Assembly (NCBI GenBank): GCA_037367405.1
Contig: JAZKJV010000680.1
Location: 806,001-870,000, forward strand
Reading direction: 5' to 3'
Source: Ottelia alismoides
Taxonomy: Eukaryota; Streptophyta; Magnoliopsida; Alismatales; Hydrocharitaceae
DNA length: 64,000 bases
The position numbers were made by a program, and so were the translations under genes. Shown here piece after piece: positions 11,165-23,372 of this stretch (the stretch's first letter is position 1; every line of letters starts with the position of its first letter). Below the pieces are notes generated by a model, which saw only the letters and a program-made list of their open reading frames with translations, made no database searches and was not told where the DNA came from.

Positions 11165-12760
11165 CTTGATCTGGCGAGTCAGGCGGATGAGATCTGGAAA
11201 GCAAACATGATGGTCAAGAAATACCCCAAATTCACCAATGCAACACGAGCTGATGACCCTAAGAGATCGGTCTTTTATCTTGTAGTTTTTATTTTGGTGA
11301 TAAGACAGTCTATCAGAGCGATTAGCGAGCTGTTAGGAATCCAACACCCCCCAGGAGACTGTCCCGATCCCAAACTAGATCTTTCCCAGCTAGTACAAGT
11401 TGCGGACTGTTTACCAGCTACCCGATCAGCTCGCTCTGTTAAGGATATCACGACCCGCTTTACTGGAGACCGGAGCGATCCTCACTGAAGAATGACTAGC
11501 CCAGAATCAGTAGTCTGAAGAGGGGTCAGAAGTGGCTCTAGCCTAGTGTACGAGTCACTCTCTCGCTCAATCAAACCATCCAATGAGGGGATTACTCTCC
11601 CAATTCAATTTTTTGTGAAGTGCTTTTTATATCCAATTTGCTTTACCAGTCCCAATTTTATGGTTTCCCTTTTTAGGTATTTTTCAAATAAAAACAATCG
11701 CCTAACGAGTTTTTCGGTTCTCCTGATTTTATTAAGTCCAAGAAAACATGGGGAGAAGAGGAAAAAGCCGATGTGCGATGAAATCAATGATGCATGCTGA
11801 GTAAGAATGCGTACCTTTCCTCCATCTCTCTACATGCAATATGATCCACGCTTAATTGAAAGACTGAAAATAAATCTAACCTAAATGATGCAGTGAAGAA
11901 AACGACCTTAACAGGAATTTCTACACGAGAAGAACATGAGCTAACGGGTCAACGGGAGGGGTCGACGTCCGGTCTCTGATGCCGATTGGTGTCCGCCACA
12001 ACGGATCCTGCCAGCGCTGTATACGGCCTCTAGCGGTACGTGACCCCTCGAGTGACCAGGTTAGCTTTTAATTAATTAATTAATTAGGTCCAATTAAATG
12101 TTCTATAGGAACATACAGTCTAATTAGGCTGGGGTCCTAATCAATTACGTCACAGAGCAGTAAAAATCCTAAGCTAAGGCCAAATCCCCGAGAAACAAAA
12201 TAAAAGAAAAAGGCAGAAAAAACGAAAACCGGTGGAAAACTGCGGTGGGGTCCCCCAAGCACACCGGTGCTCGGCGAAACAGACTCCGGCAATCCACAAG
12301 TCTGAGAGTCCTGGTTGGGCTGTCCCTGTATTATTTCAATAATAATCATGCTGAAAGGAAACTAATCTAAACTATACTAAGTCTAAACTACGCTCTCAAG
12401 CACTCTTGCTTCCTCCCTCGCGCTCTCCTACGGCTCCATACAGAAGAGAGCCACCTCCAATCCCCGCGATTACGTCGGCTTTCCGAAGAAAGCCACCTCG
12501 ATCGTCAGGCCCTCGCAAAGAAGACAAACATAAGTGCGTCAGTCCACTATTATTATAATAATGAAAATAAAATAAAATAAAATACATGCAAAGATGAAAA
12601 TAAAACAAAAACAAACAAAATAAAATAAAATAAAAAGAAAATAAAAAGAAAATAAAAGAAAATCAGGAAACCGCAAAAACCGCAAAAGAAACAAAAACCG
12701 CGAAAAAACCACAAAACTAAAAACCGAAAACAAAAAGAGACTACTAAGTTTTTAAGCCGT
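11165..12760 (-). other. Leader (5' untranslated region) of E1
   Basis: About 1.6 kb lies between the PBS and the start of gag in the sense (minus) direction. No domain-bearing reading frame is seen. It contains an A-rich tract at 12555-12740 with many AAATAAAA units, and GC-richer stretches near 11940-12050 and 12400-12520. Similar positions and composition are seen in the E2 leader (25550-27026). Confidence 0.55.
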
Positions 12761-12780
12761 GCTCCCTGGCAACGTCGCCA
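12761..12780 (-). other. Primer binding site of E1 (tRNA-Asp type)
   Basis: The minus strand reads TGGCGACGTTGCCAGGGAGC, three bases (GAA) from the LTR edge. It resembles the complement of the tRNA-Asp 3' end used by Athila/Tat elements (TGGCGCCGTTGCCGGGGA) with a few changes. This position fixes the element's orientation. Confidence 0.8.
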
Positions 12781-15077
12781 TTCTGATGAGCCGAAAAACC
12801 CGAGTGGCTAAGGGAGATAGGTATCAAGGGTCGTTGCGACCTCAACCTCTCGAATCAGACTCAACAAGAAAAGAAGACCACCAAATATCAAAATCAAACA
12901 AGAAACTCAAATAACGGTCTCGCTATTTTATTTAACCTGGTATAGCGACCAGGGTCGAACTCAAGGAACACGGGTTGGCTCAAGGCCTACGAAGTAGTCG
13001 TAAATCAAAATAAAAAGGAACAAATATTTTTAGTGGTTTTTATGGGTTTTTAAAATTTTTTGTGATTTTTAATTATGAAGAAAATGTGAAAGAGAGCCAA
13101 AAAGTCACAGTCAACTAATTATTTAACAACACAAATCAAGTCAGAAAATTGAAATAAAAATATTTTCGGATTTTATAATCTTTCAAGTATTTTTGGTGAA
13201 TTTCTCAGATTTTTATAATTTTTAGTTGATTTTATAAAAATAAAAGAAGGCTAAAAATAGAAGCTATTGTGCAGCCAGATTTGAAAGGCTATTTTAAAAA
13301 AAATAGTCTATAAAAATCTAGCAATAAAATTATGGAAAACTACAAATAAAAATCTAACTACAGAAAAAGAAATCGGTTTTTTTGAATTTTTAGGAATTTT
13401 TAATGATTTTTATAAGTGTTTTAGGGTTTTTATATTTTTATGGGTTTTATATATCCAAAAGCTACAAAAATTGCATAGATTCAAAAAGAAAATAAAACAC
13501 ACAAACTACAATTTTTTTAGAATTTTTGGGAGGTTTTTAATATTTTTAATGGATTTTTCAAGTTAGACAGCAGAGATAACATGGGTTTTTGAATTTTTAA
13601 AAATATAAAACAACCACAAAAATATCCCAAAAATTAGTAAAATTTTTACACAGTGGCAGGAGCCACGTATCCAAATTTCACGATATTTGGAGTCAATTTG
13701 TTTTCATTTAGCTAATCAAAGACAGATAGCTCACGAGGACCTAAGTGCAATTTTAGAAAAATAATCAGCCAATCAATAACACGTGAAAGAAATATGGGGC
13801 TGGAGTTGCAAAAAGCCCTAAAAGGCACGAGGAGGGTACGTGATTCACACACAGAGGGGCATAAATGTAATTCCAATTTATAAAGATGCAATCAGTAACA
13901 GTTGAGAAGTTCAGGGAAAACATGTAAATAACCCACAAATCACATGTCGCTGCACGTGCTCCACATACAGAGGGACTAAGTTGCAATTAAAATAAACACA
14001 AGGTCCTACGCAAATTACCCAAAATAAAAACAACATCCAAAAGTATTTACAGGACTAAAACGAAATGTAAAAACTAAGGAGGGCCTAACAGTAATTTACC
14101 CTCTTATTAAGGATCCAAGGCTGAAGGAGGTCCACTTAAGATCAAACGGCCAGGATCAGCTGATACCCCTTCGATGATCAACGACTGGCAGAGGATCATC
14201 AGATCGATCCAACGATCGAGACCCTCGGATGATGGACGGTGGAGATCAGAACTGGCAGGAGGGCTCGATCGGACGACGGAGATGCTCCCTGGAAGAACGC
14301 CGATGAACTCGCCTCCAGCGAAATTCGATCGTCCAATACGTGCGGTGGGAGGTCCTCCAATGCTGCTAGGATGGGGAAAAGAGAGACAATGGCATTCCGC
14401 AGCTATTGAGACGCTCCGATGAGGCCGGGAGGTCCTGAAACGGCCCGGCAGCATGAAGGTTTTGGAGCTCCTGTGCTTCAGTCGTTAGACCTCCAGGTGA
14501 GGTCCTTCTTCATGCAAACCTGCACAGAACGAATGCCAGGTCAATGGCAAAATGCCTCGACCCGGTTACGAGCGAAATGGGCGGCTGGGGGAGGAGGAGC
14601 GTAGCTCTCCGGCGAGCGACGACGGAGGAGAGTCAATGACCCTATTCTTGGGCAAACTAGGGGGAACAGATGGGTGAAGAATGTGGAGAGGAGTCCGACG
14701 AAGGTGATGGGATGGTCGAGCGATCAAATAGATGGTCAGATTGATCTAGGTGTCCCGTCAAAGGTTTCTGGCCGGAAATACAAAAATCAAAATCTAGAGA
14801 AGGACAAGTGCTATCGAGGATACCTGATGGTCGAAGGCGTCTATGCTGGAGGTGCTGGTCCTCCTGGGATCTTGGCCTCGATGGAGCGACGTCTCCAGAG
14901 GCTAGAGCTCGTCGGTGGCGGAGCACGATGACGTGACTCGCCGGTTCTGAGGCTAAAGGCCTCGGTCCTCACTGCAACACTCCCTCAACATAGCTGTCAC
15001 TCAAGGAGAAGGAATGGAGGTCCATGGAGTTGAAGGCGATGGCCGGAGATGTTGGAAAAGGCGGCTTCAGGTCGAGC

Positions 15078-15083
15078 TTTATA
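15078..15083 (-). promoter_or_regulatory. TATA box of E1 LTR
   Basis: The minus strand reads CATATAAAGC, at the upstream (sense) end of the GC-rich island and about 200 bp downstream of the inverted W-box pair at 15283-15299. Confidence 0.5.
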
Positions 15084-15282
15084 TGAGTTGAGGTCCGAGA
15101 AGATGGGATCGGGTGCGCATTCCAAGGAGCGGATCCCTAAGAGAGTATGTACGCGGGGATCACAGATCGCTCCTTGGCAATTAGAGCCTCTAATCAATGT
15201 AAATGGTAAGCGGATTAATTCAGCAAAATTTGGATAAGTCAGGTCAAAAGCTAGATCCGGGTGAAAAGTGCTCCAGGGGGGA

Positions 15283-15299
15283 GTTGACCGGGGGTCAAC
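15283..15299. promoter_or_regulatory. Inverted W-box pair in E1 LTR
   Basis: GTTGACC-3 bp-GGTCAAC is a 7-bp inverted repeat holding two TTGACC cores, the WRKY-factor W-box sequence. It sits in the presumed U3, flanked by a GGGGG/CCCCC outer repeat. Confidence 0.55.
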
Positions 15300-16099
15300 A
15301 ATCCCCCGTGGACCAATCAAAATTCAGCAACCCGAAATTATTTATAAATTAAATTAAAAATAGCAAACGATTTTATTTAAAAATATTTACAAAATAAAAA
15401 AATGTTTATAATTTTTCAAATTATTTTTTAGTGATTTTTATTTATTTTTTTTGAAAAATAAATTAATGTATATACATAATATAATATTATATACTTGTAT
15501 AAAATACCTATGTATTTTATATTTTTATTTTTATTATTTTCTTTTTGTATAATTATCCCAATTTTATATTTTATTTATTAACAACATAAAATTTGGGATA
15601 TAAAATTATTTTTATTTTATTTTTATTGTGTATTTACAAGGGTGAAATAAATAGATGTATTAGTTATATATACATGGTATATGTACAATGAAGAGAGAGA
15701 AATTATTTCTTTTTCTTTTTATTTTATTTTTCTAATTTTTATTTTTTTTAGAAATATATAAAAATTATTAGAAACACATTTTTGTTCTTAATAAGATAAA
15801 ATATATACATGAAGGAGGGATATATGGTGAATGGCCCTATCTCTCTCTACTTGTTATTTGGCGATCAGGCCCATATTGGGCCCTCTCTTGGGTTCAGGTC
15901 ACTCAATATTTATTTTAAATATTTCTCTCTTTTTCTTTATTTCTTTATTCTTTTATTTTTGCACAAAAACATGCTAATTATTGCTATTTACACAAAGTAT
16001 GCAATTTGGTAATTTATTCTATACAACTATCTACATGGTGTTTTGCAAAGACAAATAGCTAAAATAAAAGAATAAAGCGTGATGAATGAGTATTCATCA

Positions 16100-17501
16100 G
16101 GCCCTATACAAAATATCACCTAACGTGGGACGACACGTAAGGTGATGTTGCCAGGACCAAAGTGTAAATCGGAAAGCTTAGGGTCCTATTTGTAAAATAC
16201 ACAAAAGTTTTTAAACTAACTAATCAATTTACAGAACTAAACAATAAAGATACATAAGCGAGGGGGGAAAGATGTAACATACCCCCTCAACGACCCAATC
16301 CAAAGGCTCAGATGTCTTCACCAATCCACATGGCACGCTTCTAATGGTGGATACCACTTCGCCGATGAGTGGTCGAGATTAGATCTCGATGCTTGATCGG
16401 ATGGCTGCAAGGAAAAGGATCCAATGGTGGTTGTGGCTTCTGGTGGTTGCTCATGATCCAGCGACGCGAGGGAGGTCAGCAAGAACACGAGAAGTACTCA
16501 TTCCCAGAAAGTTTGAATCAGCCAGGGCACGTGTTTCTGGGCACCTAGGACTCCTCTGACGATCTCGATTCACTCCTGCATCTCCGATGGGTCTCCCATA
16601 TGCTTCAAATGAATCCAGAGCCCGTTGAGGAGGGCTCTGGACTTTAATGGTTCTCAGCACCTAGAACTCCTTCTCTAGGTTCGATCTTCGGCCCAGAGTG
16701 GCCTCTATAAGCGCTGACCTATGTAAATCAAAAAGAGGGTCGAGGGCAAACTACCTTGACCCTATTAGAGGGGAATGGAAGCGGAGTAGGGCTAGGTGGT
16801 GGAGGTCCAACAACGTAGAGGAAGGGGACCTCGATGGTCTAGATCAAGGATCAATCTAGGGGAAAGGGGTATGGTAAGGGTGTAGAAATGAGAGTTGAAG
16901 GAAATGAGATGGATGGCGAGGTCAGGAACAGAGGTTTGCACGACGAACATAGTGGCCGTAGCTCAAGAGCTTCAACGAGGGCTTAACTACATATCTAGGC
17001 TAAAATAATGAACAAATCATGAAATAAAAGCATGAAGTAATCCTAAGAACTACATATAACTAAATGACTAAAGAAAACCCACCTCACTCGGCAAGAGCCA
17101 AGGAGATCAACCTCCACGACGAACTTCGTTGAAGATGATGGGAATGACCCCCACCGCGCTTCTTCCTTGCTGCGAAGAGCGGGGAGCTCCTCCTGTCACA
17201 AGGAGATCAACCCAGATGCACTCCGAGGGGTCAAAAGCGGGGGAAAGCAAACTAAAAATGAAGAATACAGAGATGGATCATATGCACGTGTAACAGAGGG
17301 GGAGAGTTCAAGGAAGAATCACTGGTTAATCGAAGCAATTCAACCCTAAGCAAGGGGTTAGCGAGAATCTTGGATAAACTGGGGTCAAACCATAAGAATG
17401 ATGTACACCCCCTCGATCGACATATCGAGAGAGAAAATCGAGAAGGAAGTCGAGTGGCCGCTCTAACAGAGCTAGGAGGGAGGTCAACAGAGTTGACCTG
17501 G
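16100..17501 (-). mobile_element. Athila-type LTR fragment, target of E1 and E2 insertions
   Basis: The order of blocks matches the GC-rich middle of the E2 LTRs: CACCTAACGTGGGACGACACGT near 16117 corresponds to CACCTCACGTGGGATCGCACAT near 18750, followed by a similar TACCCCCTCAA and island sequence. Both ends are cut, at 16099/16100 by E1's LTR and at 17501/17502 by E2. A palindrome AGGTCAAC-AGA-GTTGACCT lies at 17481-17499. No coding domain is seen; the short reading frames are in the island. Confidence 0.7.
17481..17499. promoter_or_regulatory. Inverted W-box pair in the Athila LTR fragment
   Basis: AGGTCAAC-3 bp-GTTGACCT: two TTGACC cores in the opposite arrangement to the other LTRs (diverging rather than converging). 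It ends 2 bp from the E2 insertion point. Confidence 0.5.
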
Positions 17502-17784
17502 TGATAATCGGGGTTTTTCGAGGGTCAAATGTGTCCTCACAAGGCGAAGACAAAGTCGTTGTGGCGACCACTCAAGAAACCCTGATAAATAAACAATTAA
17601 CCCACAATAGATATAAAAATGAAAGCAAAAATAATTGTGGAGTTAAAATTTATTATAACTCTACAAAAGATGTGTATAGGTGCAAGTATGTAGAGTTCGA
17701 ACACATGGAGCAAAACAGGAGAATGGGACAATTAATGTACAAAACTGTGTGTTCATATTGTCTATTTTTTGTTGATTTTTGATT

Positions 17785-17830
17785 TTATATTTTTATATTT
17801 TTATATTTTTATATTTTTATATTTTTATTT
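17785..17830. repeat. Tandem decamer ATATTTTTAT
   Basis: At least four uninterrupted units of a TTTTTATATT-type 10-mer in the AT-rich part of the E2 3' LTR. Simple sequence. Confidence 0.8.
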
Positions 17831-18034
17831 TTTAAGTTATATTTTCTTTTTATATTATTTAATTTTTAGTTTCTTTTTTTATAAAATATATATAAGCTTA
17901 TATAAGGCTATATATACAATATAAGCTAATATATCTATAAATACTAATATAAATAAATAAATATTTCATAATTAATTTTTTTGGTTTTAAATAATCTTTT
18001 ACTATTTTTGTGATTTTTAAGTATTTGGATTTTT

Positions 18035-18126
18035 AAATCAAAAATATCCCAAATCAAGGATTTAATAAATAAGCCGAATTAAATCAAAAATATCCCAAAT
18101 CAAGGATTTAATAAATAAGCTGAATT
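18035..18126. repeat. 46-bp tandem duplication private to E2 3' LTR
   Basis: Two near-identical units starting AAATCAAAAATATCCCAAAT. The 5' LTR has a single unit at about 27580-27630, so the duplication arose after insertion. Confidence 0.85.
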
Positions 18127-18661
18127 GAAATGAAAAGGAAAATAGCACACAACATTAAAAATTCTTCAAATCAATTTTATTATGTAAAGAATAATATAAA
18201 GAAAATTATAAAATATAAAATGATATTTTTGGAGATTTTTCTAGTAATTTTTAGATTTTATAAAGGATTTTGGGCCTTTTGATTTTTATGGTTTTTCTTT
18301 TTCTATTTTTAGTGTTTTTAGGTTCTAAAGTTGTAAAATAAATAGATAAACAATATATATTTTTTGGAATTTTTGAATTTTTTTATATTTTTTAGTATTT
18401 TATACTGCAAATAGGGAATATTTATGCTCTTTTTAATTTTTATAAAATAGTTAAAGTTGCTTAAAAATGAAAACAAAAAATAAGGTGTGAAACTAAAAGC
18501 AACCAGGCACCTTATCCTATTATTTGAGATTTTTTGGAGTAAAATTGATATATTTAATAAATAAAACAAACACCTAAAATTAATGTCCTAGCAGGGGCAT
18601 ACATGCAATTAAAATAAAGCATAGGGGTGAATATGCAAAATATCCAAAACAATATAAATGT

Positions 18662-18715
18662 AATTCAAAGTTCTTAGACCAAATTGAAAATTCAAAGTTC
18701 TTAGACCAAATTGAA
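18662..18715. repeat. 27-bp tandem duplication private to E2 3' LTR
   Basis: Two units of AATTCAAAGTTCTTAGACCA plus 7 bp. The corresponding site in the 5' LTR (about 28150-28180) has one unit. Confidence 0.85.
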
Positions 18716-19389
18716 ATAACAATACCAGTGAAGGTGTTTCTGCAAAATGCCCACCTCACGTGGGATCGCACATGAGGTGAGCTGGCATGGACCAAAATGA
18801 TATATCGAATAAATATAGGGGCTCACATGCAAACGTAAAAAAAGTCTAAACTAAAAATATATGTTACAGGACTAAAATGCAAAATATAGAAAAGCGGGGG
18901 TAGGGAATGTAATTTACCCCCTTAAAGCACGGATCAAACGGTCGTGAGTGCGCCACTAATCCACGTGGTGACACCTCGATGCACGATGACGATTTGTTGT
19001 CCACGACTGAGATTAGATCACCCAACAGATCTGACAATTGCAGTGTGGGGTTGATCCAACGACATTGATTTAAACTGGGCGAGGTTGGCAATCGGACGAT
19101 GATGAAGGCCACTGTAAAAACTGGGAAGAACTGACACTCAGGTGAACTTCGATTAGTCGAATACCGTGATGGTTGGCTCTTCTCCGACTCCTGAAGGCTT
19201 CAAGAGGGTGGTGGTGTTCTTTCGCACCGATGAGGGGTTGAAAAATGGTGTGCCAAAGTCCGGATCTATCTGGCGGAGCACCTGAATGTGGAGGGCTTCT
19301 CTGAGCTTCGATGAGCCTCGAAGAGGCATCCTTTCTTGGTCTTTCTTGCAGGGGTTAGTCAATGGCAAAAAATTGAATCTCCAGAGAGA

Positions 19390-19395
19390 TTTATA
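19390..19395 (-). promoter_or_regulatory. TATA box of E2 3' LTR
   Basis: The minus strand reads CACTCTATAAATCTC. The homologous place in the 5' LTR (near 28851-28857) is degraded to CCATAAAGC. Confidence 0.5.
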
Positions 19396-20091
19396 GAGTG
19401 GAATGGATGAGAGGTGAAGTGGATGGAGTCCTTCCGAAGAGCGACAACGGAGGAGGAATTGAGGGCTCAATCTGAGCAAGAACGAAGTGAGCGAGAGTGC
19501 GTGGGATGAGAAGCAACGTTAAGAGAAGAAGGCAAGGTAGTCAGGCAGGTGGGAGAACAAGTGGAGGACAGCGAAATGGTAAATATAAGTACTATATGTA
19601 TTTAACACTAAAACACACAATGAAAGCCAATTCTAACAACATGAAATTAAACTAGGGACTAAAACTAATCTCAAAAGCAAAGAAAAAATACCTCGCTCAA
19701 GTGGAGCCAAGGAAGTGGAGCTCGATAGCGGCAGACCACCGGAGATAGTGGAACCGACCTTCAAACCTTGCCTTGCCTCGCTTCCAACGGCTGGAGAAGC
19801 TCCTGTCACCAGCTTCAATCTAGAATAGATGAAAGGAGGACAAAACATGGTCTAGAAAGTTCTAAAATCAAATGAAGGAGGAGCGAAGGCTTATGTACAT
19901 GTGATGCTTCGATCGAGGAGAACAACTTGAATCAGTGGTCTGAGGACCAAGGAATCAAGCCTGTGTGAATGGTCTATGATCGAGGCCAAAATGTGCAGAA
20001 GGAATCAATGCCAATTAGTGAAAGAATCGAAGGGGGAAAAATCGAGAACAAAGGGGTCAAATGAGGTCTGACAAAGTGGCAGGGCTAGGTC

Positions 20092-20151
20092 AGCTAGTTG
20101 ACCAAGGTCAACTAGCTAAGCCACCTGGTTGGTCCACGTGGACCAACCAGG
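20092..20151. promoter_or_regulatory. Two consecutive perfect palindromes with W-box cores
   Basis: AGCTAGTTGACC-AA-GGTCAACTAGCT (20092-20117) is followed after 6 bp by a gapless 28-bp palindrome whose half is CCTGGTTGGTCCAC (20124-20151). The first holds an inverted TTGACC pair. The 5' LTR keeps the first and a degraded version of the second (29565-29632). Both lie at the border of the GC island and AT-rich U3. Confidence 0.75.
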
Positions 20152-21278
20152 AAAAATAGTCAAAAATTATTTTAAAATGAATAATAAATAATAAATGATT
20201 TTATTAAATTAAAGTTATAAATTAAAAATGTTTGTTAATATTTAAATTATTTAATATGATTATTATTTATTTTCGAACTTATTTATTACAAGTTAGTTTT
20301 TGAATGTATATTTATAGGTATATTCATCTATGATTTGGGTATTTTATTTTTATTTTGTATTTTTTATTTTATTAATTTGTTTTTTCTATTTTATAAAATT
20401 ATAACTTATTTCTATATACATAAATATATTTTTATTATATTTCTGATATATTATGTACACTTAAATAAATAGGGGTGTATATTATACATGTATAAGTATA
20501 GGTATTTCATCAATGTATTTTGTATACATATTTTATTTTAATGTTTTATTTACAATTTTATTGTATTTTAAATATGTACAAGTATTATAAATAATATTTA
20601 CAAAATTTTAAAAATATAAATAATAAAAAATAATAAAGAATAAATAAAATGAATATTTTATTCAGGTAAAATATACAATAGGGGTCCAAAACCTAACTTT
20701 CACAAACTCTAAAAATATATGAAATCACCTTCATTAAATATCTTATTAAAATTTATATACAATTAAAGGCGATTTTGATACATTTTGAGTTTTTATTTAG
20801 GAGATATGGGTATGGAAATTTGGGATTTTGGCTTTTTATTTAGATTATAACTTGTACACTACATATTATTTTTGTACAAACTTAATTTTTTTTATATATT
20901 GTTATCTACAACTTCCATGTACAAAGTTTATTGATTTGATGAATAAATAATAATAAAATGGATCCCAAAAATGCATTGTAGATGAATAAAAGAATGGGAT
21001 TTTTTATTGTATTATTGGCCCTTATCTCCCCTACTTTATACCTTGTCGACCCAGACATCAAGATGCCTAGGTCTCAGGGTTTAGGATCATCAAATATCTT
21101 TGGCATTTTATTCTTTTCCCTTCTTTATTCTATAATTTTGGTATTAAAAATATAATTTTATGTACAATAAATAGAATAAATAATGAATGTCAATTTGTGC
21201 AAAATAATGCTATATAGCATTATCTAGGATTTTTGAGGCCAAATGATACAATAAAGGTGATGAAATGGAGATTCATCA

Positions 21279-21291
21279 CCCTCCTATACTT
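21279..21291 (-). other. Polypurine tract of E2
   Basis: The minus strand reads AAGTATAGGAGGG immediately before the 3' LTR start TGATGAAT. This is the plus-strand primer of the retroelement and matches E3 (AAAGTATAGGGGG). Confidence 0.8.
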
Positions 21292-23372
21292 GCCTTTGCT
21301 AGTCCCTAGTAAACATTAATGCAATAAGTGTTGAAAATGAAAAAAGAAGAAAACAAAGTGTATTGATTTTAATTCTCAAACTTGTCTTCACAAAATCAAA
21401 GTTTGGAGCTCAGGTCAAACCTTGGTGTGAGAATGTGTGTGGAACCTGGTCGGGAACCAGATTTAAAACACAACAGCCTTCGAGAGTCACAGAACTTGGT
21501 TCAAACTACCTCAGTAGCCATGTCAGAACCATTCTATATCATACACAAACCCTTATGACTATGAAGCTGACTTGTATGGTGCAAGTTATAGTGTCCTTCC
21601 CCAACTGAAATGACAAAAGAATTGACTTCTCTAGCATGACAATCCAATGATTCTCCAATACAGCAACTCTTTCCTTGAGGGGCAGGGTATTCCCTTCTAA
21701 TTTCAAGTGTATCCGACTCAAGAGGAGGGGGTGAAGAGAAGAATGGACGGTAGCCAGTGTAGCTACCTATCCGAGGATGCATGAAGTGTAGTCAAGCCAT
21801 CCAGCTGCAGGCTCACATACATATGACTTTGAATTTCAAGCTTGCTTATTGACTATACAAATATGTACTCTTCAACATGCTTTTTATTTTCAATCAGGCC
21901 TGTCCATTTTTTTGGAGTTTTTTAATACTATATACAACAACATTTACATAAGCACTTTTTCCTCTTGAGCTAGAAGACTATCCCCCTTTTGAAGCATTAT
22001 TGCAACCCACATTCTCTTATCTTTAGATGTTGACGCCACTGGACGGGTTAGGCTGCACTTCCCTCCCTAGACGATGACAGAAGGTTCCACTCATGTGCGT
22101 CTCACACCGGCAAATCCAATCCCCTCACCACTCCAACTGAGTTGAGCCAAGTGAAAGGTGCAAATGTCCAAGTTAGGTCACAGCCGACAAGAGTCATTCG
22201 TGCGTCTCAAAAAGTTCTAGTTAGGTAGTTGAGATATCATGAACCCAACCCTGAGTCTCAAAAATTAAGTATGAATAGACATGAAATACCTCAAATCTAG
22301 TTCGCATAACGCCAGTGAAGTTAGGTGCATTAAGGTCAACCAAGCTCCAATCTTTGACTTTACTCAGACTAGTTCAATTATCAAACTCAATCCCAAAAAT
22401 ACGAATGCTCTACAAATGCTATGTACAATGCAAAAAGTATTTTTGTGATGTAATTTTAAAATTTTGAACTTTTTATATATTTTTGGAAAAAATGTTTTGC
22501 AAATTTTTATGCAATTTTTCAAAATTTTACAAATGCTTTTTTTTGTATTTTCAAAATAAAAAGTTTTTGGAAGAAAAGATAGGTACAAATATTTACACGA
22601 GATGCATCTCATATTTACAAGAGTTGGGTTTTAAAGAATTTACACAAGGGATACGTGTTGGTTTTCTAAATATATATACATAGTTAGTGAAAAGTGTTTA
22701 TTTGGACGATGAATATATTCCTCAAACTTATTTATAAACAATTTTACAATTAATTTTGAAAATTATAGTCTAAAATAATTTTTGCAAATAAATTTTACAA
22801 ACATTTATAAACATTTGAAAATCATTTTGCAAAGATTTTTCAAACAATATATATAGATTTTTCAAAATATTTTTGCAACCATTTGCAAATAGTTTTTCAA
22901 ATGATTTTTATTTCACACAAAGAAAAAACTGTTTACAAATAAAATATTTTTACAAAGGTTGAAAATATTTAATAAAATATTTTCCAAATAGTTTTCAAAA
23001 GATTTTTCAGAAAGATTTTCAAACTATTTTTCAAACATTTTGTAGAAAATATTTTTCTTGATTTATTAATCAGTATATAAAAAAAGAATTTGAGGAATAA
23101 TACACATTTTTATTAGTTGATTTTAATGAATTGTACAATATATATAGTATTTTATATAGTATTTTAGCCATAATTATTGAAAATACAAAAGTACGAGTTA
23201 TAACTAAAGTATATATGCACTATATATGACCCCCCCAGACTTAGCTTGAGCTATGTCCTCATAGATCAAAGAGAAAAATAGAATACATAACTCGTACTAA
23301 GTATAGAAAAGTTTAAAGAATAAACAAACGAAAGAATGAAGAAATGAACGAATGAGAAGTCGAACGTCCCCC
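21292..23372 (-). other. 3' internal region of E2 without recognisable coding domain
   Basis: The part nearest the PPT (about 21360-22350) has ordinary composition and aligns in pattern with E3 38540-39530 (CTCAAACTTGTCTTC... versus CCAAAATCTGGAGCTTGG...). It occupies the place where Athila elements carry a second, envelope-like ORF, but only short frames remain. At 22440-23070 it becomes extremely AT-rich with degenerate repeats of ATTTTTCAAA/TTTTGCAAA. Nothing else is seen. Confidence 0.5.
22440..23070. repeat. Degenerate TTTTTCAAA/TTTTGCAAA repeat tract
   Basis: A long run of short, imperfect A/T-rich words such as ATTTTGCAAA and TTTTTCAAAC, with no reading frame of interest. A shorter, similar tract occurs in E3 at about 39590-39880. 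Confidence 0.6.

Larger units (their letters stand above)
2630..16099 (-). mobile_element. E1: decayed Athila-lineage Ty3/gypsy retrotransposon, 3' end lost
   Basis: Read on the minus strand from right to left, the element has a 5' LTR (12784-16099), a tRNA-Asp-type PBS (12761-12780), a leader, gag (about 11160-5824, interrupted by a solo LTR), then protease, RT, RNase H and integrase down to 2630. There the plus-strand LTR at 1-2629 cuts it. The order PR-RT-RH-IN places it in Ty3/gypsy; the gag motif around FHGLATEEPHLHLQEFEMIC and the very long LTR are typical of Athila. Every domain carries stops, frameshifts or lost catalytic residues, so the copy is dead. It lies inside an older Athila-type LTR fragment that continues at 16100. 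Confidence 0.85.
12784..16099 (-). mobile_element. 5' LTR of E1 (3316 bp)
   Basis: The LTR begins TGATGAGCCG next to the PBS and ends GAGTATTCATCA; the ends form the short inverted repeat TGATGA/TCATCA. Its architecture is shared by every Athila LTR in the window: a first 200 bp with GGTCGTTGCGACCTC and CCAGGGTCGAACTCAAGG, an AT-rich part (13000-13700), a GC-rich island (14100-15310), and a second AT-rich part (15340-16099). The right flank at 16100 is part of another, older Athila LTR. Confidence 0.85.
17502..21278 (-). mobile_element. 3' LTR of E2 (3777 bp)
   Basis: It starts TGATAATCGG and ends GAAATGGAGATTCATCA. It aligns along its whole length with 27050-30766, including the GC-rich island (18930-20150) and the terminal AT-rich part. 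Its outer terminus has drifted (TGATAATC versus TGATGAAT in the 5' LTR). It carries two private tandem duplications. Confidence 0.85.

Noticed and set aside
12396..12733. Phe/Ile-rich frames in the E1 leader
   Set aside because: Reverse reading of AAATAAAA repeats; no conserved counterpart in E2.
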